64,000 nucleotides of DNA from Eubacterium sp. 14-2 (GCF_000403845.2 NZ_KE159568.1:773163-837162), one strand, 5' to 3'; shown: positions 8,678-17,688, numbered from the stretch's first letter. Numbers and translations are program-made. The notes: a model not told the origin generated them from the letters alone.

Positions 8678-9945
8678 TCATTATTCTGTAAAGTTTCCAG
8701 TGCTTTCAGCACCTGATTATCATGCATGGGATTGTAGGTTTCGTCATCCTGGGACTGATATTCATATTCCAGCTCAATATCCGGCTGAATTCCCACGTCA
8801 TGAATATAATTTCCTTTGGGAGTAAAATATTTTGCCATGGTAACTTTCACTGCACTTCCATCTTCCAGAGGAACAATAGTCTGTACAATTCCCTTTCCAA
8901 AGGTAGTGGTTCCTATCAGTGTCCCATACTCATAATCCTTGATGGCCCCCGCAAAAATTTCCGAGGCGCTGGCGCTGTTTTCATTAATCAGAACCGCCAG
9001 AGGCAGTTCCAGACAGGATGCATCTGATTTGTAATCAGAACGGTGCCCGTATTTATCCTCCGTGTACACTACCAGGCCCTCCGGCAGAATTTCATCCAGC
9101 ATGGCGCACACGGTCTGAAGGATACCGCCCGGATTGTTCCGCAGATCCACAATCATGGACTTCATACCCTGTCCCTGGAGCTCTTTTATGGCAGCCAAAA
9201 ACTGTTCATGGGTGGATTCCGTAAATTCTGAAACCTGTATAAATCCAACCTGGCCCTCCAGCATCTGATACTCCACGGTAGGCACTTCAATCTGACGTCT
9301 TACCACGTCCACCTGAATATGTTCACTCTCTCCTGCCCGCATCAGCTCCAGATGAACCGTACTTCCTTCCTCGCCTTTGATATGAGTCACCAGCTCTGAA
9401 AGTTCCATGCTGTCTCCCTCAATGTCTCCTACTTTCACAATGATATCTCCGTCCCTCACCCCTGCTTCCTCAGCAGGCGTTCCCGGATATACATGGAGAA
9501 TCGTAACAATCCCTGTTTTGAGATTCTGGTTCAGTACAGCGCCGATCCCATAATAGACTCCTGTGGTGGAATCGTTATAGGAAGCATATGTCTCCGCAGA
9601 AAAATAAGAAGAATAACGGTCTCCCAGGCCATCCACCATTCCGGTATACATACCTTCCACCATGGCGTTTCGGTCAATCTCATCATAATAATATTTATCA
9701 ATAATGTCCGCTATCTGTCCTGCCTTTTCCTCCACTTCTTCTCCGAAAATAACATCCCTGCTGCTTCCGTCCGCCTGATTGTTTTCCTGGTTCTTCCTGT
9801 TGATTCCAGGGAGAACAAAGAGCCAGATATTTCCTGCAATAAGGGTCACCACCAGCAGCGTACCGATGACGCCTGCTGCCAGCCCTTTGCCGAACCCTGA
9901 ATTCTTCTTTTTCTCCGGTGACTCAAAATATTCCTGATTGTCCAT
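8674..9945 (-). CDS. S41-family C-terminal processing peptidase (Ctp)
   Basis: A membrane-anchored serine protease of 423 aa. A single membrane helix lies near residues 22-45, a PDZ domain near 105-200 (GIGAVLNQN...GTPAEEAGVRDGDIIV), and the S41 catalytic domain follows. The Ser-Lys dyad is visible in NENSASASEIFAGA (Ser) and TTFGKGIVQ (Lys). Its catalytic part would face outward. It follows ftsE and ftsX, an order seen in many Firmicutes, where FtsEX controls cell-wall hydrolases. I prefer the ATG at 9943-9945, nine bases after AGGAG, over the one three codons earlier, which abuts the Shine-Dalgarno sequence. Confidence 0.93.
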   Translation of the reverse strand: MDNQEYFESPEKKKNSGFGKGLAAGVIGTLLVVTLIAGNIWLFVLPGINRKNQENNQADGSSRDVIFGEEVEEKAGQIADIIDKYYYDEIDRNAMVEGMYTGMVDGLGDRYSSYFSAETYASYNDSTTGVYYGIGAVLNQNLKTGIVTILHVYPGTPAEEAGVRDGDIIVKVGDIEGDSMELSELVTHIKGEEGSTVHLELMRAGESEHIQVDVVRRQIEVPTVEYQMLEGQVGFIQVSEFTESTHEQFLAAIKELQGQGMKSMIVDLRNNPGGILQTVCAMLDEILPEGLVVYTEDKYGHRSDYKSDASCLELPLAVLINENSASASEIFAGAIKDYEYGTLIGTTTFGKGIVQTIVPLEDGSAVKVTMAKYFTPKGNYIHDVGIQPDIELEYEYQSQDDETYNPMHDNQVLKALETLQNND

Positions 9946-9996
9946 ACGATTCATCTCCTGCCATTTCTTTCTTAGTAACAGTCTCTCAAGTCAGTC

Positions 9997-10905
9997 CTAT
10001 ACCTTCAAATGTTTCCGGATGGTGAGGCGGCTTCCCAGAAATCCAATGCCCACCCCCAGAATCAGGCCCACCGGAACCAGTGTGGAAAACACCCTGTCCA
10101 CCGGCAGAAACTCCATCATTCCGCTCAGCCAGAGGAATTTCTCTCCCACATAGGAAATGATACTCCGGTACATCCGGTAAAGTATCAGTAACGGCAGCAG
10201 AGAGCCGATTATCCCAATCAGAATCCCTTCCACAATAAAGGGAGCCCGCACAAAATAATCGGTGGCGCCGATTAATTTCATAATTGCAATCTCCTCCCGG
10301 CGCACTGCAATTCCGATGGTAACAGTATTGCTGATCAGAAACACTGCCACACACAGAAGAATCAGAATGACTCCCGCCGATACATATCCGATTAACCGGT
10401 TGAAATCCGTCAGGGTATTTGCCGCCATATCGGAGCTTTTTACCTCTTTTACTCCTTCCAGAGACTGGATATAGGTCACCAGAGACTGCTGCATGGAAAT
10501 ATCATTCATGTAAACCACATAATGGGCTGAATTGGCCAGAGGATTGTCTTCGGCAAATCCCGCCGCCATGTCTTCGGCGCCTTTGAAATATACTTTCTGA
10601 AATTCATCCCAGGCCTGCTCCGCAGACACAAATATCTTTTCCGATACCTCCACGCGCTTTCCAATCTGCACGCCGATTTCATCAATCTGTTCCTGGGTGG
10701 CGTCATCATTGAAAAACACCGTCACTGCAACTCCTGACTCCACCTCCTGTACCACGCTCTGAAAATTTACCACCACAGAATAGAATATGCCAAACAGAAA
10801 AATACAGGCAGACATGGTGGCAATGGAAGCCAGGGAGAACATTTTATTCTTCCAGATATTTCTGGCTCCCTGTCGTAATGTATACCAAAATGTACTAATC
10901 CTCAT
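9997..10905 (-). CDS. ftsX: Cell-division permease FtsX
   Basis: FtsX (302 aa) has a helix near residues 20-45, a large extracellular loop (about 50-170), and three further helices in the C-terminal half. The cytoplasmic segment RREEIAIMKLIGATDYFVRAPF is the classic FtsX/MacB signature. With FtsE it forms the complex that activates peptidoglycan hydrolases at division. The gene overlaps the end of ftsE. I take the ATG at 10903-10905; a GTG three codons earlier is possible but directly follows GGATGG with no spacing. Confidence 0.95.
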   Translation of the reverse strand: MRISTFWYTLRQGARNIWKNKMFSLASIATMSACIFLFGIFYSVVVNFQSVVQEVESGVAVTVFFNDDATQEQIDEIGVQIGKRVEVSEKIFVSAEQAWDEFQKVYFKGAEDMAAGFAEDNPLANSAHYVVYMNDISMQQSLVTYIQSLEGVKEVKSSDMAANTLTDFNRLIGYVSAGVILILLCVAVFLISNTVTIGIAVRREEIAIMKLIGATDYFVRAPFIVEGILIGIIGSLLPLLILYRMYRSIISYVGEKFLWLSGMMEFLPVDRVFSTLVPVGLILGVGIGFLGSRLTIRKHLKV

Positions 10906-11578
10906 ATGGGTCACCCATCCGTTCGTCTTCTACGACAACGCCTTTCCGCATGGTGATGACACGCTTTTTCATGGCCCTGACAATATCCAGATTGTGTGTT
11001 ACCACCAGAACAGTGGTTCCTCTCTGGTTGATTTCCTCCAGCAGCTTCATAATTTCCCAGGCATTGTGCGCGTCCAGATTTCCCGTGGGCTCGTCTGCCA
11101 GAAGGATTTTCGGCTCATTTACCAGTGCTCTGGCAATAGCCACCCTCTGCTGCTCTCCACCTGAAATTTCTCTGGGATATGACTTGTATTTTGCGGCAAG
11201 GCCCACCATGGACAATACCGCCGGTACTTTCCGGCGCATGGTCTTTACGGGCATTCCGATTGCCCGCTGGGCAAAGGCCACATTTTCATAGACATTTCTG
11301 TCTTTCAACAGCCGGAAATCCTGAAACACCACGCCAATATTCCGGCGGAATCTGGGAATGTCCCTGTGGCGGATATTTCCAAGTTTCTGGTTATTGATGG
11401 TAATGCTGCCTTTGGTGGGCTCCAGTTCTTTCAGCAGCAGCTTGATTAACGTGGATTTCCCGGAACCGCTGTCTCCCACCACAAACACAAACTCACCCGG
11501 TTCGATATACAGACTCACTTCATTCAGTGCGGGAATTCCTGCAGAATATGCTTTGCTGACATTTTCAAGTTTTATCAT
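10895..11578 (-). CDS. ftsE: Cell-division ATP-binding protein FtsE
   Basis: ABC ATPase of 227 aa, the normal length for FtsE. Walker A is GDSGSGKST near residue 35, the FtsE-type Q-loop is VFQDFRLL near 84, the signature is ISGGEQQRVAIARAL near 138, and Walker B is ILLADEPTGNLD near 160. It overlaps ftsX, its membrane partner. The start has CAGGAGGCTTAC upstream of ATG. It lies downstream of the CdaR regulator with a 50-base gap and no clear terminator. Confidence 0.96.
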   Translation of the reverse strand: MIKLENVSKAYSAGIPALNEVSLYIEPGEFVFVVGDSGSGKSTLIKLLLKELEPTKGSITINNQKLGNIRHRDIPRFRRNIGVVFQDFRLLKDRNVYENVAFAQRAIGMPVKTMRRKVPAVLSMVGLAAKYKSYPREISGGEQQRVAIARALVNEPKILLADEPTGNLDAHNAWEIMKLLEEINQRGTTVLVVTHNLDIVRAMKKRVITMRKGVVVEDERMGDPYED

Positions 11579-11628
11579 GTAAGCCTCCTGGTCCTGTAAT
11601 TAAAACTTCATTTTCCTGTGAATATTCA

Positions 11629-12717
11629 TTAATAATCCAAAGTTTCCATATATTTCATATATTTTACTACCATCAATGCAATTTTAAAAGTGATGGCGTC
11701 CTCAAACACCCGCAAATCCAGCCCGGTACTCTTCTGCAGCTTATCTAACCGGTACACCAGCGTATTCCGGTGAATGTAAAGCTGCCTGGAAGTTTCTGAA
11801 ACATTCAGGCTGTTTTCAAAAAATTTATTAATGGTAGTCAGAGTTTCCTCGTCAAACTCGTCGGGAGATTTCCCGTCAAAAATCTCTTTGATAAACATTT
11901 TGCACAGAGGAATGGGAAGCTGATAAATCAGCCGGCCGATTCCCAGTGTGGAATAGGCAATCACATGGCGTTCTTCAAAGAAAATCTTCCCCACGTCCAG
12001 CGCCATCCTGGCTTCCTTATAGGAGCGGGAAACTTCTTTGATTTCATTGACAATAGTACCGTAGGCAATATGGATATCCGTTTCATCCCCGGCATGGAAC
12101 AGACTTAAAATTACTTCGGCTGTTTTGTTCATCTCCTCGTATCCTTCGTTTTCCATAACCTCTTTTACCACGATAATATTTTTTTCATCCACCGCTGTGA
12201 TAAAATCCCTGGATTTGCTTCCCAGAAGCCCCCGGACCTTTTCCAGCTCATTGCCGTCCTTCTCCCGGTTCGTCTCCACAATAAAGACCACCCGCCTGGC
12301 TTCCGTATCAATATGCAGCTTTTTGGCACGATTGTAAATATCCACCAGCAACAGATTGTCCAGCAGCAGATTTTTCACAAAATTATCCTTGTCAAACCGT
12401 TCTTTATAGGCTACCAGCAGATTCTGAATCTGGAAACTGGCAATTTTTCCTACCATATATACATCTTCACTGTCCCCGTTGGCAAGGAGAATATATTCCA
12501 GCTGATGTTCGTCAAATACTTTAAAAAACTGGCATCCCAAAAACACCTGACTGTCTGCCGGAGATTCCACAAATGCCAGTGCCGCAGTCACATAGCTGTC
12601 TGTATCCTGGAATGTGGTGGCCAGTACCTTTCCTTCCGTATCAATAATACACAAATCAATTCTGGTGATTCCCTTCAATCCGTCAATGGTATTTTGAAGT
12701 ATCTGATTCGAAATCAT
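11629..12717 (-). CDS. CdaR/PucR-family transcriptional regulator
   Basis: The protein (362 aa) starts with a sugar-diacid-recognition-like domain (about 1-130, ISNQILQNTIDGLKGITRIDLCIID), has a GGDEF-like central region (about 135-255), and ends in the PucR helix-turn-helix (NVSETSRQLYIHRNTLVYRLDKL near 305-328). In E. coli CdaR activates glycerate and glucarate genes, but no such genes are near, so the inducer is open. I use the ATG with AAGGAG eight bases upstream; the longer frame has no ribosome site. Next downstream is ftsE. Confidence 0.85.
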   Translation of the reverse strand: MISNQILQNTIDGLKGITRIDLCIIDTEGKVLATTFQDTDSYVTAALAFVESPADSQVFLGCQFFKVFDEHQLEYILLANGDSEDVYMVGKIASFQIQNLLVAYKERFDKDNFVKNLLLDNLLLVDIYNRAKKLHIDTEARRVVFIVETNREKDGNELEKVRGLLGSKSRDFITAVDEKNIIVVKEVMENEGYEEMNKTAEVILSLFHAGDETDIHIAYGTIVNEIKEVSRSYKEARMALDVGKIFFEERHVIAYSTLGIGRLIYQLPIPLCKMFIKEIFDGKSPDEFDEETLTTINKFFENSLNVSETSRQLYIHRNTLVYRLDKLQKSTGLDLRVFEDAITFKIALMVVKYMKYMETLDY

Positions 12718-12849
12718 TTGTTTCACTCCTTTTCTCTGCCTCTCATCTATATACAAATTCCTGTACAACTTTCACAATTATATTAACCCCGTTTTCAAAA
12801 AATTACAGGACTCACTATGTATTTTAATGCAAAAGCACAAAAAAAGAAA

Positions 12850-12881
12850 GAGGAAATCCATATTTTTTTATGCATTTCCTC
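12850..12881. terminator. Bidirectional stem-loop between the yitT-like and cdaR-like genes
   Basis: GAGGAAAT and ATTTCCTC arms flank an AT-rich loop. A T-rich run follows on the plus side and TTTCTTTTTTT follows on the minus side, so it can end transcripts from the YitT gene at 12936. Confidence 0.7.
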
Positions 12882-12935
12882 AACTTTTTTTCAAAATATG
12901 GATTTTTTCCCATGGGCATAGTACACAAAAATTTT

Positions 12936-13817
12936 CTAATGACCTCGATACTCGATGAAACCCTCTCCCAGCACCTCCCGGACGTCTCCTACAATTACAA
13001 AAGCATTTTGATCCAGCTGATGAATCATTTCCTTTAACTGTACAATTTCTTTCCGGGACACCACGCAGTAAAGCATACATTTCCGGGCTCCGGAATACAT
13101 GCCCCTGGCTTCCAGTCCGGTAACGCCCCGGTCCAGGGTTTCCATAATCATCCTGGAAGCCTCTTCGTACCGGTCCGTAATAATATAGGCCGCTTTGGAA
13201 AATTTCATACCTTCCAGAATCGTATCCGTCACTCTGGAAGTAATAAAAATAGAAACAATGGCATACATGGAAGGACGCAGGCCAAACACATACAGGCCTG
13301 TCAGCACTACCATACCGTCCAGCACCTGCATAATCTGGGCCACAGAATAATGTTTCAGTTTGCACTGAATCAGAATGGCCACCATTTCCGTTCCCCCTGT
13401 GGTTGCATTTGCCCAGAGAATCGTACCCATTGCCACACCTGCCAGCACTCCGCCGAACAATGCCGCCAGAATATAATCCCCGCTTACAAAATCAAGCTCC
13501 GGTATGATATACAGCCAGGCTGAAAGCAGGGCTGTGGCAATGGCTGTTCTGCCGATAAACCGTTTCCCCTTTACTTTCAGGGCAATCAGAAATACCGGAA
13601 CATTCAAAGCCAGATTGGCAAACCAGAGGGGAATTCCTCCTTCCAGAAAAATTCCCGTCATATTTTTCATCAGAATGGAAATACCGGTAAATCCTCCTGT
13701 TACCAGGCCAACAGGGTCAAAAATACATTTTATGGCAAAAGCCAGAAGCCCTGTTCCTGCCACAATCATCAGATATAAAAACACAGGCGACCGCCTGTAT
13801 TCAGAAAGTCTGCTCAT
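12936..13817 (-). CDS. YitT-family membrane protein
   Basis: The protein (293 aa) has about five N-terminal membrane helices (about 12-195) of the DUF161/YitT type, with LVTGGFTGISIL and NATTGGTEMVA as recurring segments. A cytoplasmic DUF2179 domain follows (about 205-290): RGVTGLEARGMYSGARKCMLYCVVSR. Function is not settled for this family; members are widespread in Firmicutes. It lies nine bases before the GT26-like gene's stop, both on the same strand, with a terminator hairpin downstream. Confidence 0.9.
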   Translation of the reverse strand: MSRLSEYRRSPVFLYLMIVAGTGLLAFAIKCIFDPVGLVTGGFTGISILMKNMTGIFLEGGIPLWFANLALNVPVFLIALKVKGKRFIGRTAIATALLSAWLYIIPELDFVSGDYILAALFGGVLAGVAMGTILWANATTGGTEMVAILIQCKLKHYSVAQIMQVLDGMVVLTGLYVFGLRPSMYAIVSIFITSRVTDTILEGMKFSKAAYIITDRYEEASRMIMETLDRGVTGLEARGMYSGARKCMLYCVVSRKEIVQLKEMIHQLDQNAFVIVGDVREVLGEGFIEYRGH

Positions 13818-13826
13818 TTTATCACC

Positions 13827-14504
13827 TCATTCATCCTTCTTATTATAACGCGCCAGCATACTGTGCATTACACTTTTCTGAATCAGTTTTTTTGCAAACC
13901 CTGCCACCTCTGACACGCCTTTGCGGGAAGTATAATTCTTTCCCAGACTGTACCAGATTTTCGCATTCAGCTTTTCCCTGTTGTCCTCCAGAAAATATTC
14001 CTGTTCAGGAGCCGGCACCACAGACAGAATAATATCCGGCTCGGCAATATTAATTTCATTAACTACCGTATCGTAATCACCGGTGCAGTCAGACAGAGCA
14101 TAAACTCCTGCTATATGAATTCTGTCATAATTCTCTTCCAGAAATTCCTGCAGAATTTCAAGATTTTCCGTCGTATCCCCCAGCAGGTAAACGCTCCGGC
14201 GGTTCCGGTCCGCCCGTCTCATAAATTCTTTCTGAAACTCATTGTCCACGGTCTCCTGTATGCGCTGCTCAGCTGCCACTCCTGCCGCCTTTAAAATTTC
14301 CTTATCACTGATAATTACCAGATCCAGGTTTTCTATACATTTTTTCAACCGGCTGTCTTCCTGTGCTTTTACCAGTATATCCATGGAAACAGTACCCACC
14401 GTATTCATTATGGTATTGGTCAGGAATCCTTCTATCTGCCCCATGGATTCCCGCACGGTATAATTATCCAGCTCCATTCCCAGTATCTCTATTTTTTTAA
14501 TCAT
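13827..14504 (-). CDS. Divergent WecB/TagA/CpsF (GT26)-like protein, probably not an active transferase
   Basis: The fold matches GT26: an N-terminal IEILGMELDNYTV, a central block resembling the family's donor site, and a C-terminal VVPAPEQEYFLEDNREKL matching the usual APKQE..I..N. The segment that normally reads DG(I/L)G, and which carries the catalytic Asp in TagA, here reads ISDKEI, and the later GG-F-D segment is YSLGKNYT. The enzyme may have lost activity or changed substrate. At 225 aa the length is slightly short. I start at the ATG at 14504, preceded by AGGTG; the upstream extension runs into untranslated-looking sequence. Confidence 0.65.
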   Translation of the reverse strand: MIKKIEILGMELDNYTVRESMGQIEGFLTNTIMNTVGTVSMDILVKAQEDSRLKKCIENLDLVIISDKEILKAAGVAAEQRIQETVDNEFQKEFMRRADRNRRSVYLLGDTTENLEILQEFLEENYDRIHIAGVYALSDCTGDYDTVVNEINIAEPDIILSVVPAPEQEYFLEDNREKLNAKIWYSLGKNYTSRKGVSEVAGFAKKLIQKSVMHSMLARYNKKDE

Positions 14505-14742
14505 ATGACACCTGTTTTCACTTTCCTGATCCCACAACTGTTGAAAGTACTTTAGAAGTATACCAAAAGAGGAAAATTTTTTCAACACCCCTTTTTTCTG
14601 AAATTGACTGATATTTCTGTTCCAAATCAGGTTTTTTGTGTCTTTTAAAAAGTCAATCCTTTTCTCTGTTTTTTGACGGAATCCTTAAATTTATCACAAC
14701 TTCACAAAACAGATGTTTCTTTCTTTCACTATGTAAACCACT

Positions 14743-14852
14743 TTATTCACATGATTTTTTGTGGATAATGTGTATAACTCTGTGTATAACTCACTTTTTT
14801 GGATTTTTCAAGTAGTTTCCATGTGGATAACTTCTGGATAATTTTATCCCTG
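14743..14852. other. Cluster of DnaA boxes in a long AT-rich intergenic region
   Basis: Within 88 bases there are five matches to the DnaA box TTATNCACA: TTATTCACA at 14743-14751, and reverse-orientation boxes at 14760-14768 (TGTGGATAA, perfect), 14769-14777 and 14781-14789 (both TGTGTATAA) and 14822-14830 (TGTGGATAA, perfect). Weaker matches lie at 14834-14852. The boxes sit between the GT26-like start and the repeat block. No dnaA or dnaN gene is in the window and gene direction does not switch here, so a DnaA-titration or regulatory cluster seems likelier than the chromosomal origin. Confidence 0.7.
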
Positions 14853-14978
14853 TATTTATAATTTTGTGCACTTTTTTCCATTCTGAAACAGGTAATATAT
14901 TCCTTCCTTTTTCTGATAAATTTAAGTTAGAAAACAGGAATAATTGTGTAACAATTCGGAATTTTCGGTGCGGTAATA

Positions 14979-15040
14979 TTTTTTATTCTATAAGAAGATA
15001 CTTTCGCGCGTTAGCGTGACAAGATCTTTTCTATAAGAGA
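14979..15040. repeat. Dispersed palindromic repeat, copy A
   Basis: Copy A of a repeat family: TTTTTATTCTATAAGAAGA, then GCGCGTTAGCGTGAC, then TCTTTTCTATAAGAGA. The outer arms pair imperfectly. It shares the core CGTTAGCGTGA with copies at 15211 and 20602. Bases 15041-15210, between copies A and B, hold only small hairpins (AGCGGAC/GTCCGCT at 15046-15061, GCATAC/GTATGC near 15130 and ATTGC-GAA-GCAAT near 15165) and no gene. Confidence 0.8.
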
Positions 15041-15210
15041 ACAAAGCGGACAGGTCCGCTTCTACTCCCTGAATCCCTCTCTCATGAAGGACCTGGACGG
15101 TTTGCTACGCCATTTGCGGTGCGTCAGAGCATACGCAGTATGCTGAACGTATCGCATTTTAGCACAATTGCGAAGCAATATTTTACCTCTTGTGCGAGCG
15201 TGCATATTAT

Positions 15211-15276
15211 TTTTTATTCTATAGGAAGATACTTCACGCGTTAGCGTGACGAGGTCTTTCCTATAGAATAAAAAAA
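15211..15276. repeat. Dispersed palindromic repeat, copy B
   Basis: The fullest copy of the family: TTTTATTCTATAGGAAGA, TTCACGCGTTAGCGTGA, then TCTTTCCTATAGAATAAAA. Outer arms TTTTATTCTATAGGAA and TTCCTATAGAATAAAA are perfect complements. The inner ACGCGTTAGCGT can also fold. It abuts a terminator hairpin. Confidence 0.85.
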
Positions 15277-15297
15277 GAATCCCGCAAGCGGGATTCT
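15276..15297 (-). terminator. Terminator of the SH3-NlpC/P60 gene
   Basis: AGAATCCCGC and GCGGGATTCT pair around a two-base loop. On the minus strand the hairpin is followed by TTTTTTTATTC. It lies 22 bases downstream of the stop at 15319 and is fused to repeat copy B. Confidence 0.9.
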
Positions 15298-15318
15298 CTT
15301 TATTATTCTATGCTGTTC

Positions 15319-16536
15319 TTAGAAAATTCTTCTTACTGCAACAATCGTTCTGTAAGCAGCGGGAGAAGTATACTTGATACCGGTAGCTTCTGTGCTGGCA
15401 TGCACAATGGTGTCTCCGCCGATATAAATTCCAACATGACCGCTGTAGCATACAATATCACCAGGCTGCATTGCATCTGTGCTTACGCCATATCCAACAC
15501 CTGCCAGTGCACTGGAAGAATGAGGAAGGCTTACGCCAAATGCTGCGTATACACTCATTACAAATCCGGAACAGTCAGCTCCGTTTGTCAGGCTTGTCCC
15601 GCCATAGACATATGGATTGCCTACGAACTGGCATGCATAATCTGCAACTGCCTGTCCACTTCCGCCGCTTGGCGGATTGTAGCTTCTGCTCTCACCGGAA
15701 GATGAGGAGGAAGATCCTGAGGAACTGGAAGAGGAGGAAGATCTTGTTGCTCTTCTTGCTGCTTCTTCCGCAGCCTTTCTCTCTTCTTCTTCTTTCTTAA
15801 GGCGGGCTTCCTCTTCTTCTTTGGACTCAGCTACCACATAGTTGGTACTGCACTCTACGAATTCGCTGGATACCCATCCGTCTCCTTCTTCAATTGCCAC
15901 TTTTACCCAACCGTCTTTTTCTTCCACAACGCTGAGTTTCTCTCCCTGAGGAACCTGTCCCAGAACATCAGATTCTGTACTGGAGTCTGCCCGTACATTC
16001 AGATTATCGGTTGTAACGTCTGCCACTCTGTATCCAACGGATTTTGCCAGCTCTGCATTGCCCAGAACCAGGAATTCTGCCTTTATGTATCCTTCCACAT
16101 TACCGGAGTGGATCTTATACCAGTCACCCTCTGTTCCCAGTACGGTACATGCGGAATTGTTATATAATTTTCCAAGTACCTCTCCATCTTCTCCTGCAAT
16201 GGAGCGTACATTTACATAATCATCAACCTGAGCAATGGCAATGTCGTCATATTCCGTCCTGGTCACAGGCGTCTCATTCTGAACCACATCCACATTCGTG
16301 TCGATTGCTTCCTGTCTCGGTGCAAGGGAATTTGCAAAGATCTCTGTAACACCTGCTGTTGCGGAAGTATCCTTCTTCGTATCCTGTCCGTTATCTATCT
16401 GTGTCTCCTGTGCTGCTGAAATCAAATTTCCTGCCCCCGCACTTACTGCAGCATGAGAAACAAAAGAGCTGCCTGTAAATACAACTGCGGCGGTTAAACA
16501 ACAGGTCGTTGCTTTTCTGATTGAATTTCTGTTCAT
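15319..16536 (-). CDS. Secreted SH3 / NlpC-P60 peptidoglycan endopeptidase
   Basis: A secreted cell-wall hydrolase (405 aa). A signal peptide covers about residues 1-30. Two bacterial SH3 domains lie near 95-155 (YVNVRSIAGEDGEVLGKLY) and 170-230 (NLNVRADSSTESDVLGQVP). An EEEEARLKKEEEE coiled-coil and a poly-Ser/Gly linker follow. The NlpC/P60 domain (about 295-405) has Cys in GADCSGFV, His in GHVGIYIG and a third polar site at VHAS, the usual catalytic trio. It should cut D-Glu-to-diamino-acid stem-peptide bonds. The ATG is preceded by GGAGGGTATT, a strong promoter lies at 16622-16650, and a terminator follows the gene. Confidence 0.95.
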   Translation of the reverse strand: MNRNSIRKATTCCLTAAVVFTGSSFVSHAAVSAGAGNLISAAQETQIDNGQDTKKDTSATAGVTEIFANSLAPRQEAIDTNVDVVQNETPVTRTEYDDIAIAQVDDYVNVRSIAGEDGEVLGKLYNNSACTVLGTEGDWYKIHSGNVEGYIKAEFLVLGNAELAKSVGYRVADVTTDNLNVRADSSTESDVLGQVPQGEKLSVVEEKDGWVKVAIEEGDGWVSSEFVECSTNYVVAESKEEEEARLKKEEEERKAAEEAARRATRSSSSSSSSGSSSSSSGESRSYNPPSGGSGQAVADYACQFVGNPYVYGGTSLTNGADCSGFVMSVYAAFGVSLPHSSSALAGVGYGVSTDAMQPGDIVCYSGHVGIYIGGDTIVHASTEATGIKYTSPAAYRTIVAVRRIF

Positions 16537-16621
16537 AATACCCTCCATTTTAAATTCTGTTTTCTATGAACATGAAGTCCTTATGGATTTCTTCATTTGT
16601 TACGAACTTATTACGAAATTT

Positions 16622-16650
16622 ATTATAGCAAGGAGGGCTGTCCCTGTCAA
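16622..16650 (-). promoter_or_regulatory. Promoter of the SH3-NlpC/P60 gene
   Basis: The minus strand has TTGACA at 16645-16650, a 17-base spacer, and TATAAT at 16622-16627: a perfect consensus promoter 86 bases upstream of the start. The 5' leader contains TTACGAA/TTCGTAA-like repeats that might fold. Confidence 0.88.
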
Positions 16651-16719
16651 CTGTAAACTTTTACAAAATTATTACGATATTTTCCCGAATCCTGTCACTA
16701 TTTAAAATTATCCCTCTCA

Positions 16720-17628
16720 TCAGCGGATATACTGTTCAACAGAAGTAACTGCATTCGCTCCATCAGCTGCAGCAGTAATTACCTGCCTTAACTGCTTGGC
16801 TCTCACATCCCCTGCGGCAAATACGCCTTCCACACTGGTCCTGGTATCTTCTCCCGCCAGAATATAGCCCCGTTCATCCTGCTCCAGCAGTCCTTTTACC
16901 AGTGCAATATTGGGCTCCGTACCTGCTGCAATAAATATGCCCTGCACTTCCAGTTCCCGGTCTGACTCTGTCTTTTTATCGTGCACCAGAACAGAAGACA
17001 CCTGGCCCTCTCCCCGGATTTCCGTCACATTGCAGCTCAGCACCAGTTCAATATTCGGTGTTTCCTTCACCTTTTCCTGAAGGATTCTGGCGCCCCGGAA
17101 CTCATCTCTCCTGTGAATCAGATACACCTTCTCACATCCTCTGGCCAGAAACAGGGCATCTTCCAGGGCCACGTCTCCGCCGCCTGCCACTGCAACGGTT
17201 TTTCCTCTGAAAAATGCCCCGTCGCAGGTGGCGCAGTAAGATACGCCCATGCCCAGAAGTTTTTCCTCTCCCGGAATTCCCAGCTTCCGGTGTGTGGCTC
17301 CCATGGCCAGAATCAGGGTTTTTGCTTCATAAGTTCCTTTTTCTGTTACTACCGTTTTCTTATCCCCGTTTAACTCAATGCTCTTTACCTGGCTGTTGAC
17401 AATTTCCGTCTTAAATTTGTCCACATGAGCGCGGAATTTCTGTCCCAGTTCAAATCCGGTAATTCCCGGAAGCCCCGGATAATTGTCCACCTCATAGGTA
17501 TCCAGAATCTGGCCGCCGCTTAACGGCTTTTCTTCTATAATCAGTGTACGCAGCCTGGCTCTTTCCGCATATATGGCCGCACTTAAGCCCGCCGGCCCGC
17601 TTCCCAGAATAATCACATCATAGCACAT
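16720..17628 (-). CDS. trxB: Thioredoxin-disulfide reductase
   Basis: FAD/NADPH flavoprotein (302 aa) that reduces thioredoxin in the cytosol. The FAD site is GSGPAGLSAAIYAERA near residues 9-24, the redox-active disulfide is CATCD near 132, the NADPH site is VAGGGDVALEDALFLA near 146, and the C-terminal FAD segment is VFAAGDVRAKQLRQVITAAADG near 268. Length and layout are normal for TrxB. The start has AAGGAGGGTTTTTC ahead of ATG. It is divergent from the small YjfB-like gene. Confidence 0.95.
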   Translation of the reverse strand: MCYDVIILGSGPAGLSAAIYAERARLRTLIIEEKPLSGGQILDTYEVDNYPGLPGITGFELGQKFRAHVDKFKTEIVNSQVKSIELNGDKKTVVTEKGTYEAKTLILAMGATHRKLGIPGEEKLLGMGVSYCATCDGAFFRGKTVAVAGGGDVALEDALFLARGCEKVYLIHRRDEFRGARILQEKVKETPNIELVLSCNVTEIRGEGQVSSVLVHDKKTESDRELEVQGIFIAAGTEPNIALVKGLLEQDERGYILAGEDTRTSVEGVFAAGDVRAKQLRQVITAAADGANAVTSVEQYIR

Positions 17629-17660
17629 GAAAAACCCTCCTTTATTCTATGACTTTCATA

Positions 17661-17688
17661 TTGATTTTTCCCTCTCTCCGTGTAATAA
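17661..17688 (+). promoter_or_regulatory. Probable promoter of the YjfB-like gene
   Basis: TTGATT at 17661-17666, a 16-base spacer and TAATAA at 17683-17688 lie 41 bases upstream of the start codon, in the trxB divergent region. Confidence 0.5.

Noticed and set aside
14743..14852. Chromosomal replication origin
   Set aside because: DnaA boxes are dense, but there is no dnaA, dnaN, rpmH or change of gene direction here; kept as a DnaA-box cluster only.
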